Source: an uncultured Lachnospiraceae bacterium
Lineage (GTDB): Bacteria; Bacillota; Clostridia; Lachnospirales; Lachnospiraceae
Reading direction: 5' to 3'
DNA length: 64,000 nt
Assembly: GCA_947576945.1 (NCBI GenBank)
Contig: CANPTH010000001.1
Coordinates: forward strand, 62,001-126,000
Shown: positions 19,509 to 27,769 of the stretch, piece after piece
Layout: the number at the start of each line of letters is the position of its first letter
How positions within the stretch are numbered: the stretch's first letter is position 1
Position numbers and translations under genes: made by a program
Notes under the pieces: generated by a model
What the model saw: only the letters and a program-made list of their open reading frames with translations
The model's database searches: none
Told to the model about the DNA's origin: nothing

Positions 19509-19576
19509 AAGCGATCAATAACAGATGATTAACGGTATTGCAGGAGCTGAACTGCTTAGGCAGCCAGGAAAGGAGC

Positions 19577-20989
19577 ATGATCAATAGAATGACAGCTGAT
19601 GTATTAAGGAAAGTACCTGTTCGGGAACAGGATGCAAAGGTACGTGCTACAAATTTTGAAGAAGTATGTCTGGGATATGATAAAGAAGAGGCAATGTGCG
19701 AGGCGACTCGCTGCATTAACTGTAAGAATGCGCAGTGTATTCAGGGATGCCCTGTGGCAATCAATATTCCGGGATTTATCGAGAAAGTGAAGGAAGGGGA
19801 TATTGAGGCGGCCTATCAGATCATCAGTGAGGCTTCCGCGCTTCCGGCTGTTTGCGGACGTGTATGTCCGCAGGAAAGCCAATGTGAGGGCAAATGTATC
19901 CGCGGCATTAAAGGAGAGCCTGTATCGATCGGCAAACTGGAACGTTTCGTGGCAGATTGGGCAAGAGAGAATCATATTAAACCGGAGGGCGCTAAGGAGA
20001 AAAAAGATAAGAAGGTGGCCGTGATCGGTTCCGGTCCGTCAGGTTTGACCTGTGCTGGCGATCTGGCGAAGATGGGATATGATGTTACAATCTTTGAGGC
20101 GCTGCACGAAGCGGGCGGAGTGCTTGTATACGGGATTCCGGAATTCCGTCTTCCCAAGAAAGATGTCGTGGCCAGGGAGATTGAGAATGTACAGGCTTTG
20201 GGCGTGAAAATCGAAACGAATGTGGTGGTCGGTAAATCTGTTACGATTGACGAGTTAATGGAGGAAGAAGGGTTTGACGCCGTGTTTATCGGTTCCGGTG
20301 CGGGACTGCCGAAGTTTATGGGGATTCCGGGAGAGCAGGCTAACGGTGTTTTTTCTGCCAATGAGTACCTGACGAGAAGTAATCTGATGAAAGCGTTTGA
20401 CGAGAATTCCAATACACCGATCATGCTTGGAAAGAAAGTAGCTGTTGTGGGCGGCGGTAATGTGGCAATGGATGCGGCAAGAACGGCCCTGCGTCTTGGT
20501 GCGGAGGTACATATTGTGTATCGCAGAAGCGAAGAGGAGCTTCCGGCTCGTGTGGAGGAAGTGCATCATGCCAAAGAAGAGGGGATTATATTTGATCTTC
20601 TAACCAATCCAACCGAAATCATTGCGGACGAGAATGGATGGGTATCCGGAATCAGATGTGTCAGAATGGAACTGGGAGAACCGGATGCTTCCGGCAGAAG
20701 ACGGCCTGTCGTAATTGAAGGTTCCGAGTTTCTGATGGAAGTGGATACGGTGATCATGTCTCTGGGGACTTCTCCGAACCCGTTGATTTCATCCACGACG
20801 AAAGGACTGGAAGTCAATAAATATAAATGTATTGTAGCGGAAGAAGAATTTGGCAGGACGTCCAAAGAGGGTGTCTATGCCGGCGGAGATGCGGTGACAG
20901 GTGCGGCAACCGTGATTCTTGCCATGGGAGCAGGTAAGGCGGCAGCTAAAGGGATCGATGAATATTTGAGTAATAGATACCCTCAGTGA
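19577..20989 (+). CDS. nfnB: NfnB / GltA-type NADPH-dependent flavoprotein subunit
   Basis: A roughly 470-residue partner of the preceding gene. N-terminal cysteines (CINCKNAQCIQGCPV and CGRVCPQESQCEGKC) bind two [4Fe-4S] clusters. A FAD-binding Rossmann motif (IGSGPSGLTCAGDLA) and an NADPH-binding one (VGGGNVAMDAARTALRLG) follow, as in the glutamate synthase small subunit. The track starts at a TTG (19538); ATG 19577 or ATG 19589 is more likely. AGGAG lies too close to the first and rather far from the second, so the exact start is uncertain. The last residues and the stop codon lie inside a dispersed repeat (20978-21005). Confidence 0.88.
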   Translation: MINRMTADVLRKVPVREQDAKVRATNFEEVCLGYDKEEAMCEATRCINCKNAQCIQGCPVAINIPGFIEKVKEGDIEAAYQIISEASALPAVCGRVCPQESQCEGKCIRGIKGEPVSIGKLERFVADWARENHIKPEGAKEKKDKKVAVIGSGPSGLTCAGDLAKMGYDVTIFEALHEAGGVLVYGIPEFRLPKKDVVAREIENVQALGVKIETNVVVGKSVTIDELMEEEGFDAVFIGSGAGLPKFMGIPGEQANGVFSANEYLTRSNLMKAFDENSNTPIMLGKKVAVVGGGNVAMDAARTALRLGAEVHIVYRRSEEELPARVEEVHHAKEEGIIFDLLTNPTEIIADENGWVSGIRCVRMELGEPDASGRRRPVVIEGSEFLMEVDTVIMSLGTSPNPLISSTTKGLEVNKYKCIVAEEEFGRTSKEGVYAGGDAVTGAATVILAMGAGKAAAKGIDEYLSNRYPQ

Positions 20990-21005
20990 ACAAAGAAATA
21001 CACGG
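20978..21005 (+). repeat. Copy 1 of the 28-bp dispersed repeat (half form)
   Basis: TACCCTCAGTGAACAAA followed by GAAATACACGG. The nfnB stop codon TGA is inside the repeat. The other copies are at 31128-31156 (reverse orientation) and 56020-56066 (inverted double copy). Confidence 0.8.
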
Positions 21006-21024
21006 TCGGTAAAGAAGACAGGAG

Positions 21025-21052
21025 AAGAGTCTGCCAGATGGCGGACTCTTTT
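21025..21052 (+). terminator. Rho-independent terminator after nfnB
   Basis: AAGAGTCTGCC pairs with GGCGGACTCTT (11 pairs, one G-T) around an AGAT loop, followed by TTTTC. Confidence 0.88.
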
Positions 21053-21213
21053 CGTGAAACAGGTTAGGAAAATCTTAATAATTTGAATAGTAGTTTATTA
21101 AGGAATGCAGGCTATAATAGTGTTAGATGCAGGAAGGTAAGTATCTGCAGGGCCAGGTAAGAGAGTGCATTGGTTGCGCTGTATAGAGGCATGGCAGGAA
21201 GGTTGTGTGACGT

Positions 21214-22437
21214 ATGAATATGATGGAACGGAATGATCATTCGAAAGAGCGCCGGTGGCGGGATGATATCAGAGGAGGTAAGCAGGAGGGGCATGAAGCG
21301 CAGACCGGAGATGACCTGCTGGTAGAAGATCTGGATATGATGGAACGTGAAGAGAATGGTGAGGACAAGGCAGGCCTGCATGGACTTCTGCAGCGGCCTT
21401 ATATGACAACGGTATTATTGGGCGTGATTGTTCTGCTTCTGCTCTGTATTATTGTTTTGCTTTTTCTGATTCCAGGGAAAAAGAAATTATCTGATGTAAA
21501 CGGAGATTTACAACAAAATATTACGGAGTATGCGCAGGAGCAAAAAAGGAATGACGTTGTCAGGAATACATCGGGAGAAGCTGTTGTCGTAAAACTTCCG
21601 GAGGAGCAGGATGAGAACAAGGATGCCGGAACGGTAAGCGGACAGGAGACACAATCCGGGCAGTCGCATGTGGAAGAGAAGATGCCGGCAAGCGATGAAT
21701 TTGTCTCTGCAGACGGTGATAAGACGGCGGTCGTGATCGATATAGAAGATGAGAATGATGTAGCATATACCAAAGAATTTATACTGAATGAGGCCCTGCC
21801 ATATTTTGCAGATAATAATCAGGATGCCATATGGGATCTGGCACATTTAAAGAGGTATGTGAAACTGTCGGCAGGATTGGAAGGCACAAATCAATATTAT
21901 TATATGGGCGGTGTAAACAGTAACGGCAGACCAGAGGGCAAGGGCCTTGCAATTTATGAGAAGAACAGTTATTACTATGGCGACTGGTCTGACGGTATAA
22001 GAAGTGGTGAAGGCGTTTGGTTTAAATTCTATATCGGACAGAAAGACGAAGATAATGCGATGGGGAAATACATGGCGCACAGCTATTCTGGCAGTTGGGC
22101 GAATGATCTGCCCAATGGACAGGGGGCAGAACACTATGATGTAGATACGTCTAAATTACAGGTGAGGGAAAGAATCCTGCAGAATGTAGTCGGTAACTTC
22201 AACAACGGGTTGTACGATGGCGAATTGTATGCCAATACAGTTGACTATACTGGCAATGTAGAAGAATGGAGCGGCATTACTGAGAAAGGCGTGTTTCAGC
22301 TGTGGAGAGATATGAGTGCAATTGGAGAATGCTCCGTGTGGCAGAAAGTTGACGATTCCTCTCTGTATATGGACATAGACAAATCTGAGAATAAGAATCA
22401 GGGACTGAAGGAACTGTTGAAGCCGGAAACAAAGTAA
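21214..22437 (+). CDS. Single-pass membrane protein with MORN-type repeats
   Basis: A 407-residue protein. The first 65 residues are charged and cytoplasmic. A membrane segment (TTVLLGVIVLLLLCIIVLLFLI) lies near residues 69-91. A Glu/Gln/Ser-rich linker reaches to about 185. From about 225 on, MORN-like repeats occur, such as YMGGVNSNGRPEGKGLAIY and YGDWSDGIRSGEGVW, then SYSGSWANDLPNGQG. MORN repeats often bind membranes or partner proteins at division or sporulation sites. Upstream, TATAAT at 21113-21118 is a good -10 but its -35 is poor. There is no enzymatic domain. The topology predicts MORN repeats outside the cell, which is unusual for the motif. Confidence 0.78.
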   Translation: MNMMERNDHSKERRWRDDIRGGKQEGHEAQTGDDLLVEDLDMMEREENGEDKAGLHGLLQRPYMTTVLLGVIVLLLLCIIVLLFLIPGKKKLSDVNGDLQQNITEYAQEQKRNDVVRNTSGEAVVVKLPEEQDENKDAGTVSGQETQSGQSHVEEKMPASDEFVSADGDKTAVVIDIEDENDVAYTKEFILNEALPYFADNNQDAIWDLAHLKRYVKLSAGLEGTNQYYYMGGVNSNGRPEGKGLAIYEKNSYYYGDWSDGIRSGEGVWFKFYIGQKDEDNAMGKYMAHSYSGSWANDLPNGQGAEHYDVDTSKLQVRERILQNVVGNFNNGLYDGELYANTVDYTGNVEEWSGITEKGVFQLWRDMSAIGECSVWQKVDDSSLYMDIDKSENKNQGLKELLKPETK

Positions 22438-22506
22438 AATGCCGGATGCGCTTTTGCCGTGAATCGTAACGATAGGAATGAATTATACTGACCTGTATTA
22501 GATTTG

Positions 22507-22608
22507 TATTGCAATTCGTGCAAAATGATTATAGAATAGATTTGTGTAAAGGAAAATTATGGCATTTTTCATAATGCTTTTGCATAAGAGAAAATCCGAA
22601 TTGCAATA
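22507..22608. mobile_element. Small element with 12-bp perfect terminal inverted repeats
   Basis: TATTGCAATTCG and CGAATTGCAATA bound a 102-base, AT-rich stretch with two inner hairpins (ATTATG/CATAAT and ATGC-TTTT-GCAT). It begins and ends with TA, as MITE-like elements often do. It holds no gene. The right arm abuts the ribosome site of the next gene. Confidence 0.5.
22509..22537 (+). promoter_or_regulatory. Sigma-A promoter inside the inverted-repeat element
   Basis: TTGCAA (part of the left terminal repeat), 17-base spacer, TAGAAT. It would drive the zinc-ribbon gene and rlmH. Confidence 0.65.
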
Positions 22609-22623
22609 AGGAGAGTGACCGAT

Positions 22624-23316
22624 ATGCCTTGGTGTCCGGTGTGTAAGAATGAGTACAGGGAAGGAATAGCGCGTTGTGTGGACTGTAATGCTGCGCTGGT
22701 AGAAAGTCTGGATGAGGAGAACGGTGATGTCAACGATGCGCAGGAGAGGCTGGAGCGTCTGCACAGGATGTATGCTGCGGAACGGGTAAGACAAATGGAA
22801 GGCACGGAGGAGATGCCGGAAGCAGAGGAAATACCGGCTTATCATCCTTATCAGAACAGTGCGGCCAGGGCGGAGGATAACAGATCTTCTGCATACATAT
22901 TATTGATTGTAGGGATTACTGGTTTTATCTTCATTCTTCTTGTCTTTACGGGAATGATTCCTCTGTATCGAAATGAAAGCACTACAAAGTATCTGGTATG
23001 CGGTGTCATGGGAGCGATGTTCGTGCTCTTTATCGTGTTTGGCGTTGTATCCATGCGCAATTCCAGAATTTTGCTTGTGAAAGCGAAATCTGAGGATTCC
23101 CTGTTAAGTGAGTTGACGAAGTGGTGCGAGAATAATCTGTCTGTTGAAATGCTGGATGCGGAGCTTTTGGCGGAGGAGGCCGGAGAGGAGCAGAAGTATT
23201 TTATGCGTACCGACAGGATGAAGGCTATTATCAGCAATAAATTTATGAATTTAGATGAAGCATTTCTGGAACACTTTGTGGACGAGTATTACCAGAAGCT
23301 ATATGAGGACAGATGA
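22624..23316 (+). CDS. Zinc-ribbon membrane protein of unknown function
   Basis: A 230-residue protein starting MPWCPVCKNEY, with a second pair CVDCN, forming a small zinc ribbon at residues 3-24. An acidic linker rich in Glu and Arg follows. Two membrane segments come next (YILLIVGITGFIFILLVFTGMI and YLVCGVMGAMFVLFIVFGVV), and then a soluble C-terminal region of about 90 residues (LTKWCENNLSVEMLD). The track starts at GTG 22615; the ATG at 22624 begins with the zinc motif and has AAGGAG upstream. It overlaps rlmH by 4 bases (ATGA), so the two are co-translated. I do not recognise the C-terminal domain. Confidence 0.77.
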   Translation: MPWCPVCKNEYREGIARCVDCNAALVESLDEENGDVNDAQERLERLHRMYAAERVRQMEGTEEMPEAEEIPAYHPYQNSAARAEDNRSSAYILLIVGITGFIFILLVFTGMIPLYRNESTTKYLVCGVMGAMFVLFIVFGVVSMRNSRILLVKAKSEDSLLSELTKWCENNLSVEMLDAELLAEEAGEEQKYFMRTDRMKAIISNKFMNLDEAFLEHFVDEYYQKLYEDR

Positions 23317-23792
23317 AGATAACAGTAATTGCAGTTGGTAAAGTGAAAGAGAAATTCTATCGGGAAGCCATAGCGGAATATGAGAAACGGCTCAGCCGTT
23401 ATTGCAGATTGGAGATCGTACAGGTAGACGATGAGAAAACGCCGGATAAGGCAGGAATGGCGATGGAACAGCTGATCCTCAGGAAAGAGGCCGAGAGAAT
23501 TCTGAAATATATCCGGGAAGATGCATTAGCAGTCACATTGGAGATCCAGGGCAAAGAATATGATTCGGAAGGATTTGCGGCTGTGTTGGAGAGAGCGGCA
23601 ACGCAGGGCATCAGCCATATTCAATTTATCATTGGCGGTTCGTTGGGGCTGCATGAAGAGATTTGTAAGAGAGCTGACCATGCGGTCAGCTTTTCTAAAA
23701 TGACTTTTCCGCATCAGTTGATGCGGGTAATCCTGTTAGAACAGATTTACAGGGGATACCGCATTATAAATGGAGAACCATATCATAAGTGA
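23313..23792 (+). CDS. rlmH: 23S rRNA (pseudouridine1915-N3)-methyltransferase
   Basis: A 159-residue SPOUT methyltransferase that methylates pseudouridine 1915 in helix 69 of 23S rRNA. It begins MKITVIAVGKVKEKFY. The SAM-binding knot has FIIGGSLGLHEEI and SKMTFPHQLMRVILLEQIYR, and ends YRIINGEPYHK, all hallmark motifs. Length is exactly that of the family. It is translationally coupled to the zinc-ribbon membrane protein upstream. Confidence 0.97.
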   Translation: MKITVIAVGKVKEKFYREAIAEYEKRLSRYCRLEIVQVDDEKTPDKAGMAMEQLILRKEAERILKYIREDALAVTLEIQGKEYDSEGFAAVLERAATQGISHIQFIIGGSLGLHEEICKRADHAVSFSKMTFPHQLMRVILLEQIYRGYRIINGEPYHK

Positions 23793-23937
23793 GGGTAGGA
23801 TTTTACGCAATTCCAGGAAATATATGAGCGATAGGATTTAGATTTCAACCCATTGAAGAAGAATCACAGAGATAGTTAAGGTGTTGATAAGTGGAGGGGA
23901 GCGGCATTACTCGTTAGTATATTGTGGAAGAATAAAG

Positions 23938-23966
23938 GTATGATTTTGTGTGATGCAACATATAGT
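23938..23966 (+). promoter_or_regulatory. Possible sigma-E-type promoter before yqfC (weak)
   Basis: CATATAGT resembles the sigma-E -10 consensus (CATACAAT-like), and GTATGAT 14 bases upstream is a poor -35. It is listed because yqfC is a mother-cell gene in Bacillus; the match alone would not be enough. The rest of the 179-base gap after rlmH holds nothing I can name. Confidence 0.3.
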
Positions 23967-23971
23967 GAACT

Positions 23972-24271
23972 ATGAGAAGGAATCATAGAAAACTGCCTAT
24001 ACCAACCTTATCCGGTTCTAAAGAACTGATCGTTGAGTCCCTGAAACTTCCAAAGGATACGATGCTGGGCGCGTCGATCGTCACAGTCACCGGAAACAGG
24101 GAAGCTTTTATAGAAAATTATAAGGGAATACTGGAGTATACAAAGGAATCCATCGTGCTGCAGGGTAAGAACTGTAAGATCTGTTTTGAGGGCAGGCAGC
24201 TGGCGATTGATTACTATACCAATGAAGATATGAAGATCAGCGGCAGTATTGAGGCTGTCCGTTACGTCTAG
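23972..24271 (+). CDS. yqfC: Sporulation protein YqfC
   Basis: A 99-residue protein of the YqfC/YabP-like family: short beta-strand pattern with ELIVESLKLPKDTMLGASIVTV, then GREAFIENYKGILEY-type sequence and a closing beta strand. In Bacillus it is made in the mother cell and acts with YqfD during spore formation. It is immediately followed by yqfD (17 bases), and the order yqfC-yqfD-phoH is conserved in spore formers. The start ATG lies close to a possible sigma-E promoter; the ribosome site is weak. Confidence 0.87.
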   Translation: MRRNHRKLPIPTLSGSKELIVESLKLPKDTMLGASIVTVTGNREAFIENYKGILEYTKESIVLQGKNCKICFEGRQLAIDYYTNEDMKISGSIEAVRYV

Positions 24272-24288
24272 TGTATGGGGGTGCAGAA

Positions 24289-25536
24289 ATGCTTCATTGG
24301 GTACAGTATATCCGAGGCTATGTGAAGATCAGGGTATGGGGATATTCCACGGAAAGACTGCTGAATCTGTGCGGAAATCATGATATTCTGGTGTGGGATA
24401 TCGTCAATCATGGTGATCATGATACTATGAAGATCAGTGTGCGCGGTTTTTTTGCATTGAAACCGTTGTTGAAGAAGACCGGAACCAGGGCAGCCGTTTT
24501 ACAGAAATATGGACTGCCTTTTTTTATGTCTAAAATGCAGAAGCGCAAAATGTTTGTTGCCGGACTGCTGGGCTGCCTTCTTTTCTGGGTAATCATGGCA
24601 GGTTATATCTGGAATATTGAGATCGAGGGGAATTATGTCCTGACAGAGGATGTGCTGATGGACTACCTGGATGAGAAGGGTGTGCATGTTGCCATGAAAA
24701 AGAGCCGGCTGCAGATAGAAGGTCTGGAGAAAGCGCTGCGGGAAGATCATGACATTATTACATGGACATCTGTGCAGGTAAAAGGTACTACGCTTCTGAT
24801 TCACATCAAGGAAAATGAAATGCCGGACTATGAGCAGAACATGCAGCAGGCACAGGAAGATGGTATCGATCTTATCGCGACCAGGCCGGGAACCGTATCC
24901 TATATTATCACCAGAAGCGGTGTGCCGCAGGTGGCGCTGGGAGATACGGTGGAAAAGGGAGATGTTCTGGTCAGCGGAGCAGTACCGGTCTACAATGAGG
25001 ATACTACAGTCAGAAAATACCAGTTTGTGCAGTCAGATGCGGATATTTTGCTTCGTTATACGGAATCGCTTTCCGTGAAAAGGGATATTCTATACGATGA
25101 GAAACTGTATTCCGGCAGACAGAAAGAGATGATCACTCTGGGTGTCAATGATAAAGAGTGGGACATTAGATTCGGAAAAGTTCCCTATGAACAGTATGAT
25201 ATCAGTGGAGAGAAGAAGCAGGTCCGTCTGCTGGACCGTTTATATCTGCCCTTTTTCTATGGCAGAAAGACAATTCAGGAATATGAGATTGTAAGGAAGA
25301 AACATACGGCGGATGAGATGAATAACATCATGCAGGAAGAATGGCGAAAAATTATAGCATCTTTGGATGAAAAAGGGGTACAAATTACTGAAAAAAATGT
25401 TACAATAAAAAAGTATGATGATAATTGGGTATTAAATGCCCGTATGCAGTTGGAGGAGGCGGCAGTAGAGTCCGCACCGACTGAGGTCGAACCGGTGGCG
25501 CAGGAGGAAGCGTCTGAAGAGGAGAATGCTGAATAG
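24289..25536 (+). CDS. yqfD: Sporulation protein YqfD
   Basis: A 415-residue membrane protein. The track starts at GTG 24271, but the ATG at 24289 follows GGGGGTG and opens with MLHWVQYIRGYVKIRVWGY, the family start. One membrane segment (MFVAGLLGCLLFWVIMAGYIW) lies near residue 95. The rest is an external, beta-rich POTRA/FtsQ-like region (YVLTEDVLMDYLDEKGVHVAMKKSR, then VEKGDVLVSGAVPVYNED) and an acidic Ala/Glu tail. Family members are needed in the mother cell during engulfment. The neighbours yqfC and phoH support the call. Confidence 0.88.
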   Translation: MLHWVQYIRGYVKIRVWGYSTERLLNLCGNHDILVWDIVNHGDHDTMKISVRGFFALKPLLKKTGTRAAVLQKYGLPFFMSKMQKRKMFVAGLLGCLLFWVIMAGYIWNIEIEGNYVLTEDVLMDYLDEKGVHVAMKKSRLQIEGLEKALREDHDIITWTSVQVKGTTLLIHIKENEMPDYEQNMQQAQEDGIDLIATRPGTVSYIITRSGVPQVALGDTVEKGDVLVSGAVPVYNEDTTVRKYQFVQSDADILLRYTESLSVKRDILYDEKLYSGRQKEMITLGVNDKEWDIRFGKVPYEQYDISGEKKQVRLLDRLYLPFFYGRKTIQEYEIVRKKHTADEMNNIMQEEWRKIIASLDEKGVQITEKNVTIKKYDDNWVLNARMQLEEAAVESAPTEVEPVAQEEASEEENAE

Positions 25537-25569
25537 CAGTACACTGCGAAAGAAAGAGGCGGAACAGAT

Positions 25570-26583
25570 ATGGAGGAATTTACGATCAGCATCGATATGC
25601 CGATGGAACATATGCAGAATCTTTTCGGCAGAGGAGATGCTTATATTAAGAAGATAGAAGACGATCTGCATGTGATGATCGTGGATCGAGACGGATCCGT
25701 AAAGATCAGCGGGAAGCGGGATGCAGTCATGAAAGCATCCCATATCGTGCGTGAGCTTTTAACCTTATCGGAACGGGGGAACGTTCTGGAAGAACAGAAT
25801 GTGAATTACGCGCTGGAGATGGAGAAGGAGAGCGGAGAGGATGTTCTTCTGGAGATAGACGGGGACTGCATCTGTCATACGGTAAGCGGGAAACCGATCA
25901 AGCCGAAGACTCTGGGACAGAAAAAGTACGTGGATGCGATCAGGGATCATATGATAGTATTCGGTATCGGGCCTGCGGGAACCGGCAAGACTTATCTGGC
26001 CATGGCCATGGCGATCACGGCCTTCAAGAACAATGAGGTCAGCCGGATCATTTTGACAAGACCGGCCATCGAGGCAGGTGAAAAGCTCGGATTTCTGCCG
26101 GGAGATCTGCAGAGTAAGGTGGATCCGTATCTGCGCCCGCTGTATGATGCCCTGTACCAGATCATGGGAGCAGAGAGTTTTGCCCGTAATATGGAGAAGG
26201 GACTGATCGAGGTGGCGCCGCTTGCCTATATGCGGGGGCGGACGCTTGACAACGCTTATATTATTCTGGATGAGGCGCAGAATACGACGCCGGCGCAGAT
26301 GAAGATGTTCCTGACCCGTATCGGTTTTGGCTCTAAAGTGGTGGTGACAGGCGATGCCTCGCAGAAGGATCTGGCACCGGATATGAAGTCAGGGTTGGAT
26401 ATTGCAGCGAGAGTGTTATCTAAAATCGATGATATCGCGTTTTGTAAATTGAGCAGCAAGGATGTGGTAAGGCATCCGCTTGTACAGAAGATCGTCAAAG
26501 CGTACGAGGATTTTGAGTCGAGAGAGACAAGACGCAGTGAATTAAAACTGAGAAGCAGGAATAATAATCGTGGAAAAAAGTAA
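25570..26583 (+). CDS. phoH: PhoH-family ATPase with N-terminal KH-like domain
   Basis: A 337-residue protein. Residues 1-70 look like a KH RNA-binding fold (DAYIKKIEDDLHVMIVDRDG, then KISGKRDAVMKASHIV). The PhoH ATPase follows, with Walker A GPAGTGKTYLAMAMA near residue 137 and Walker B-like YIILDEAQNTTPAQMK. PhoH proteins are probable RNA helicase-like or RNase-associated ATPases; the linkage with ybeY, an RNA-maturation enzyme, supports an RNA role. The 3' end overlaps the next gene by 14 bases. Confidence 0.93.
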   Translation: MEEFTISIDMPMEHMQNLFGRGDAYIKKIEDDLHVMIVDRDGSVKISGKRDAVMKASHIVRELLTLSERGNVLEEQNVNYALEMEKESGEDVLLEIDGDCICHTVSGKPIKPKTLGQKKYVDAIRDHMIVFGIGPAGTGKTYLAMAMAITAFKNNEVSRIILTRPAIEAGEKLGFLPGDLQSKVDPYLRPLYDALYQIMGAESFARNMEKGLIEVAPLAYMRGRTLDNAYIILDEAQNTTPAQMKMFLTRIGFGSKVVVTGDASQKDLAPDMKSGLDIAARVLSKIDDIAFCKLSSKDVVRHPLVQKIVKAYEDFESRETRRSELKLRSRNNNRGKK

Positions 26584-27769
26584 AAACAATCGTATAAAAA
26601 GAATCATGATATTCAGCATTATGTTTGTGGCGGCAGGCGGGATCGCATTTTTCGGAAGTATTCTGAATCAGCCCGGCACCGACAGCCTGATCCGTAATAC
26701 AGTAATGGTACTGACGGGAACCGGTATTGTTATCTATGCCTATCTGTTAAGTGAAGTGACCGGTTTATTTATCTATCGCAACGAAGGTAAATATGTCAAA
26801 TTTGCCGTTGTTTATCTTGGAAGCCTGGCTGCTGCGGTTTTTTTCCCGATGCTGCCGGTAACGGGATGGCCGTTTCTTGCAATCTTTGTCTTTCTTGGCG
26901 TGTTCAGCAACGGTATAACGGGAATGGCGGCGGGCAGTGTATGTCTGCTTCTGGCAGTTAACTTTGCGGGCGGTGATATGACAGTTTTCTGGCTTTATTT
27001 TATCAGCGGTCTGGCAGGCATTCTCATGTTCTGCAATCTGAATGATGATTTTCTGGTAGGCCTGCCGGTGGTCGTTTCCCTGCTGGTGCTGATCCTTTGC
27101 CTGACTGCCAATGTGGTTCTGTTCTCCAAAGAGCAGCTTGCGCTGGAACAATATACGATTCCGGCAGTCAACGTGATCGTATGCTGTATTCTGCTTCTGA
27201 TCATACTGAAGGCATTCAGCTCGTCGGTGATCCATAAGGATCAGGAGAAATATATGGAGATCAACGATCCGGAATGTCCGCTTTTAGTACAGCTCAAGAA
27301 TCTGTCCAGGGATGAATATTATCATGCGATACATACGGCGTATCTGGGCGATCGGATCGCCAAGCGTCTGCAGTTGGATGCGTCCGCCGTTAAGGCATGC
27401 GGCTATTATCACAGAATCGGTAAATTAAAAGGAGAAAACAGCTGGGAAAATGTGTCCGCTATCTGCGACGAATACCATTTTCCTGCAAAAACGAAAAGGA
27501 TCCTGAAAGAGTATGTAGACGGATCCGAGAAGGTGGTGTCAGGCGAAACGATCGTGGTATTGTTCGCTGACTGTATTGTTTCATCTATTCTGTATCTGTT
27601 TGAGAAAGACCCTAAGGCGCAGTTGGATTACGGACAGCTGATCGATACTGTGTTTAAGAAGAAGCTGGAGACGGACGAGCTGTGGGAGAATCAGATTTCT
27701 CTGGCTCAGCTTTATGAGATGAAGAAGATATTTGTGGAGGAGAAATTATATTATGACTTCTTACGTTGA
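26570..27769 (+). CDS. PgpH-like 7TMR-HD protein with degenerate HD motif
   Basis: A 399-residue membrane protein starting at GTG with CAGGA upstream. Six or seven hydrophobic segments (residues 10-225) precede a cytosolic domain (235-399) that aligns by eye with the HD phosphodiesterase domain of PgpH, which degrades cyclic di-AMP. The first His position is kept in YYHAIHTAYLGDRIAKRL, but the HD motif itself reads YYHRIGK, with Arg in place of the metal-binding Asp. The large extracellular 7TMR-HDED domain is absent. It occupies the usual pgpH place between phoH and ybeY, so it is an orthologue that has probably lost hydrolase activity. Confidence 0.8.
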   Translation: MEKSKNNRIKRIMIFSIMFVAAGGIAFFGSILNQPGTDSLIRNTVMVLTGTGIVIYAYLLSEVTGLFIYRNEGKYVKFAVVYLGSLAAAVFFPMLPVTGWPFLAIFVFLGVFSNGITGMAAGSVCLLLAVNFAGGDMTVFWLYFISGLAGILMFCNLNDDFLVGLPVVVSLLVLILCLTANVVLFSKEQLALEQYTIPAVNVIVCCILLLIILKAFSSSVIHKDQEKYMEINDPECPLLVQLKNLSRDEYYHAIHTAYLGDRIAKRLQLDASAVKACGYYHRIGKLKGENSWENVSAICDEYHFPAKTKRILKEYVDGSEKVVSGETIVVLFADCIVSSILYLFEKDPKAQLDYGQLIDTVFKKKLETDELWENQISLAQLYEMKKIFVEEKLYYDFLR

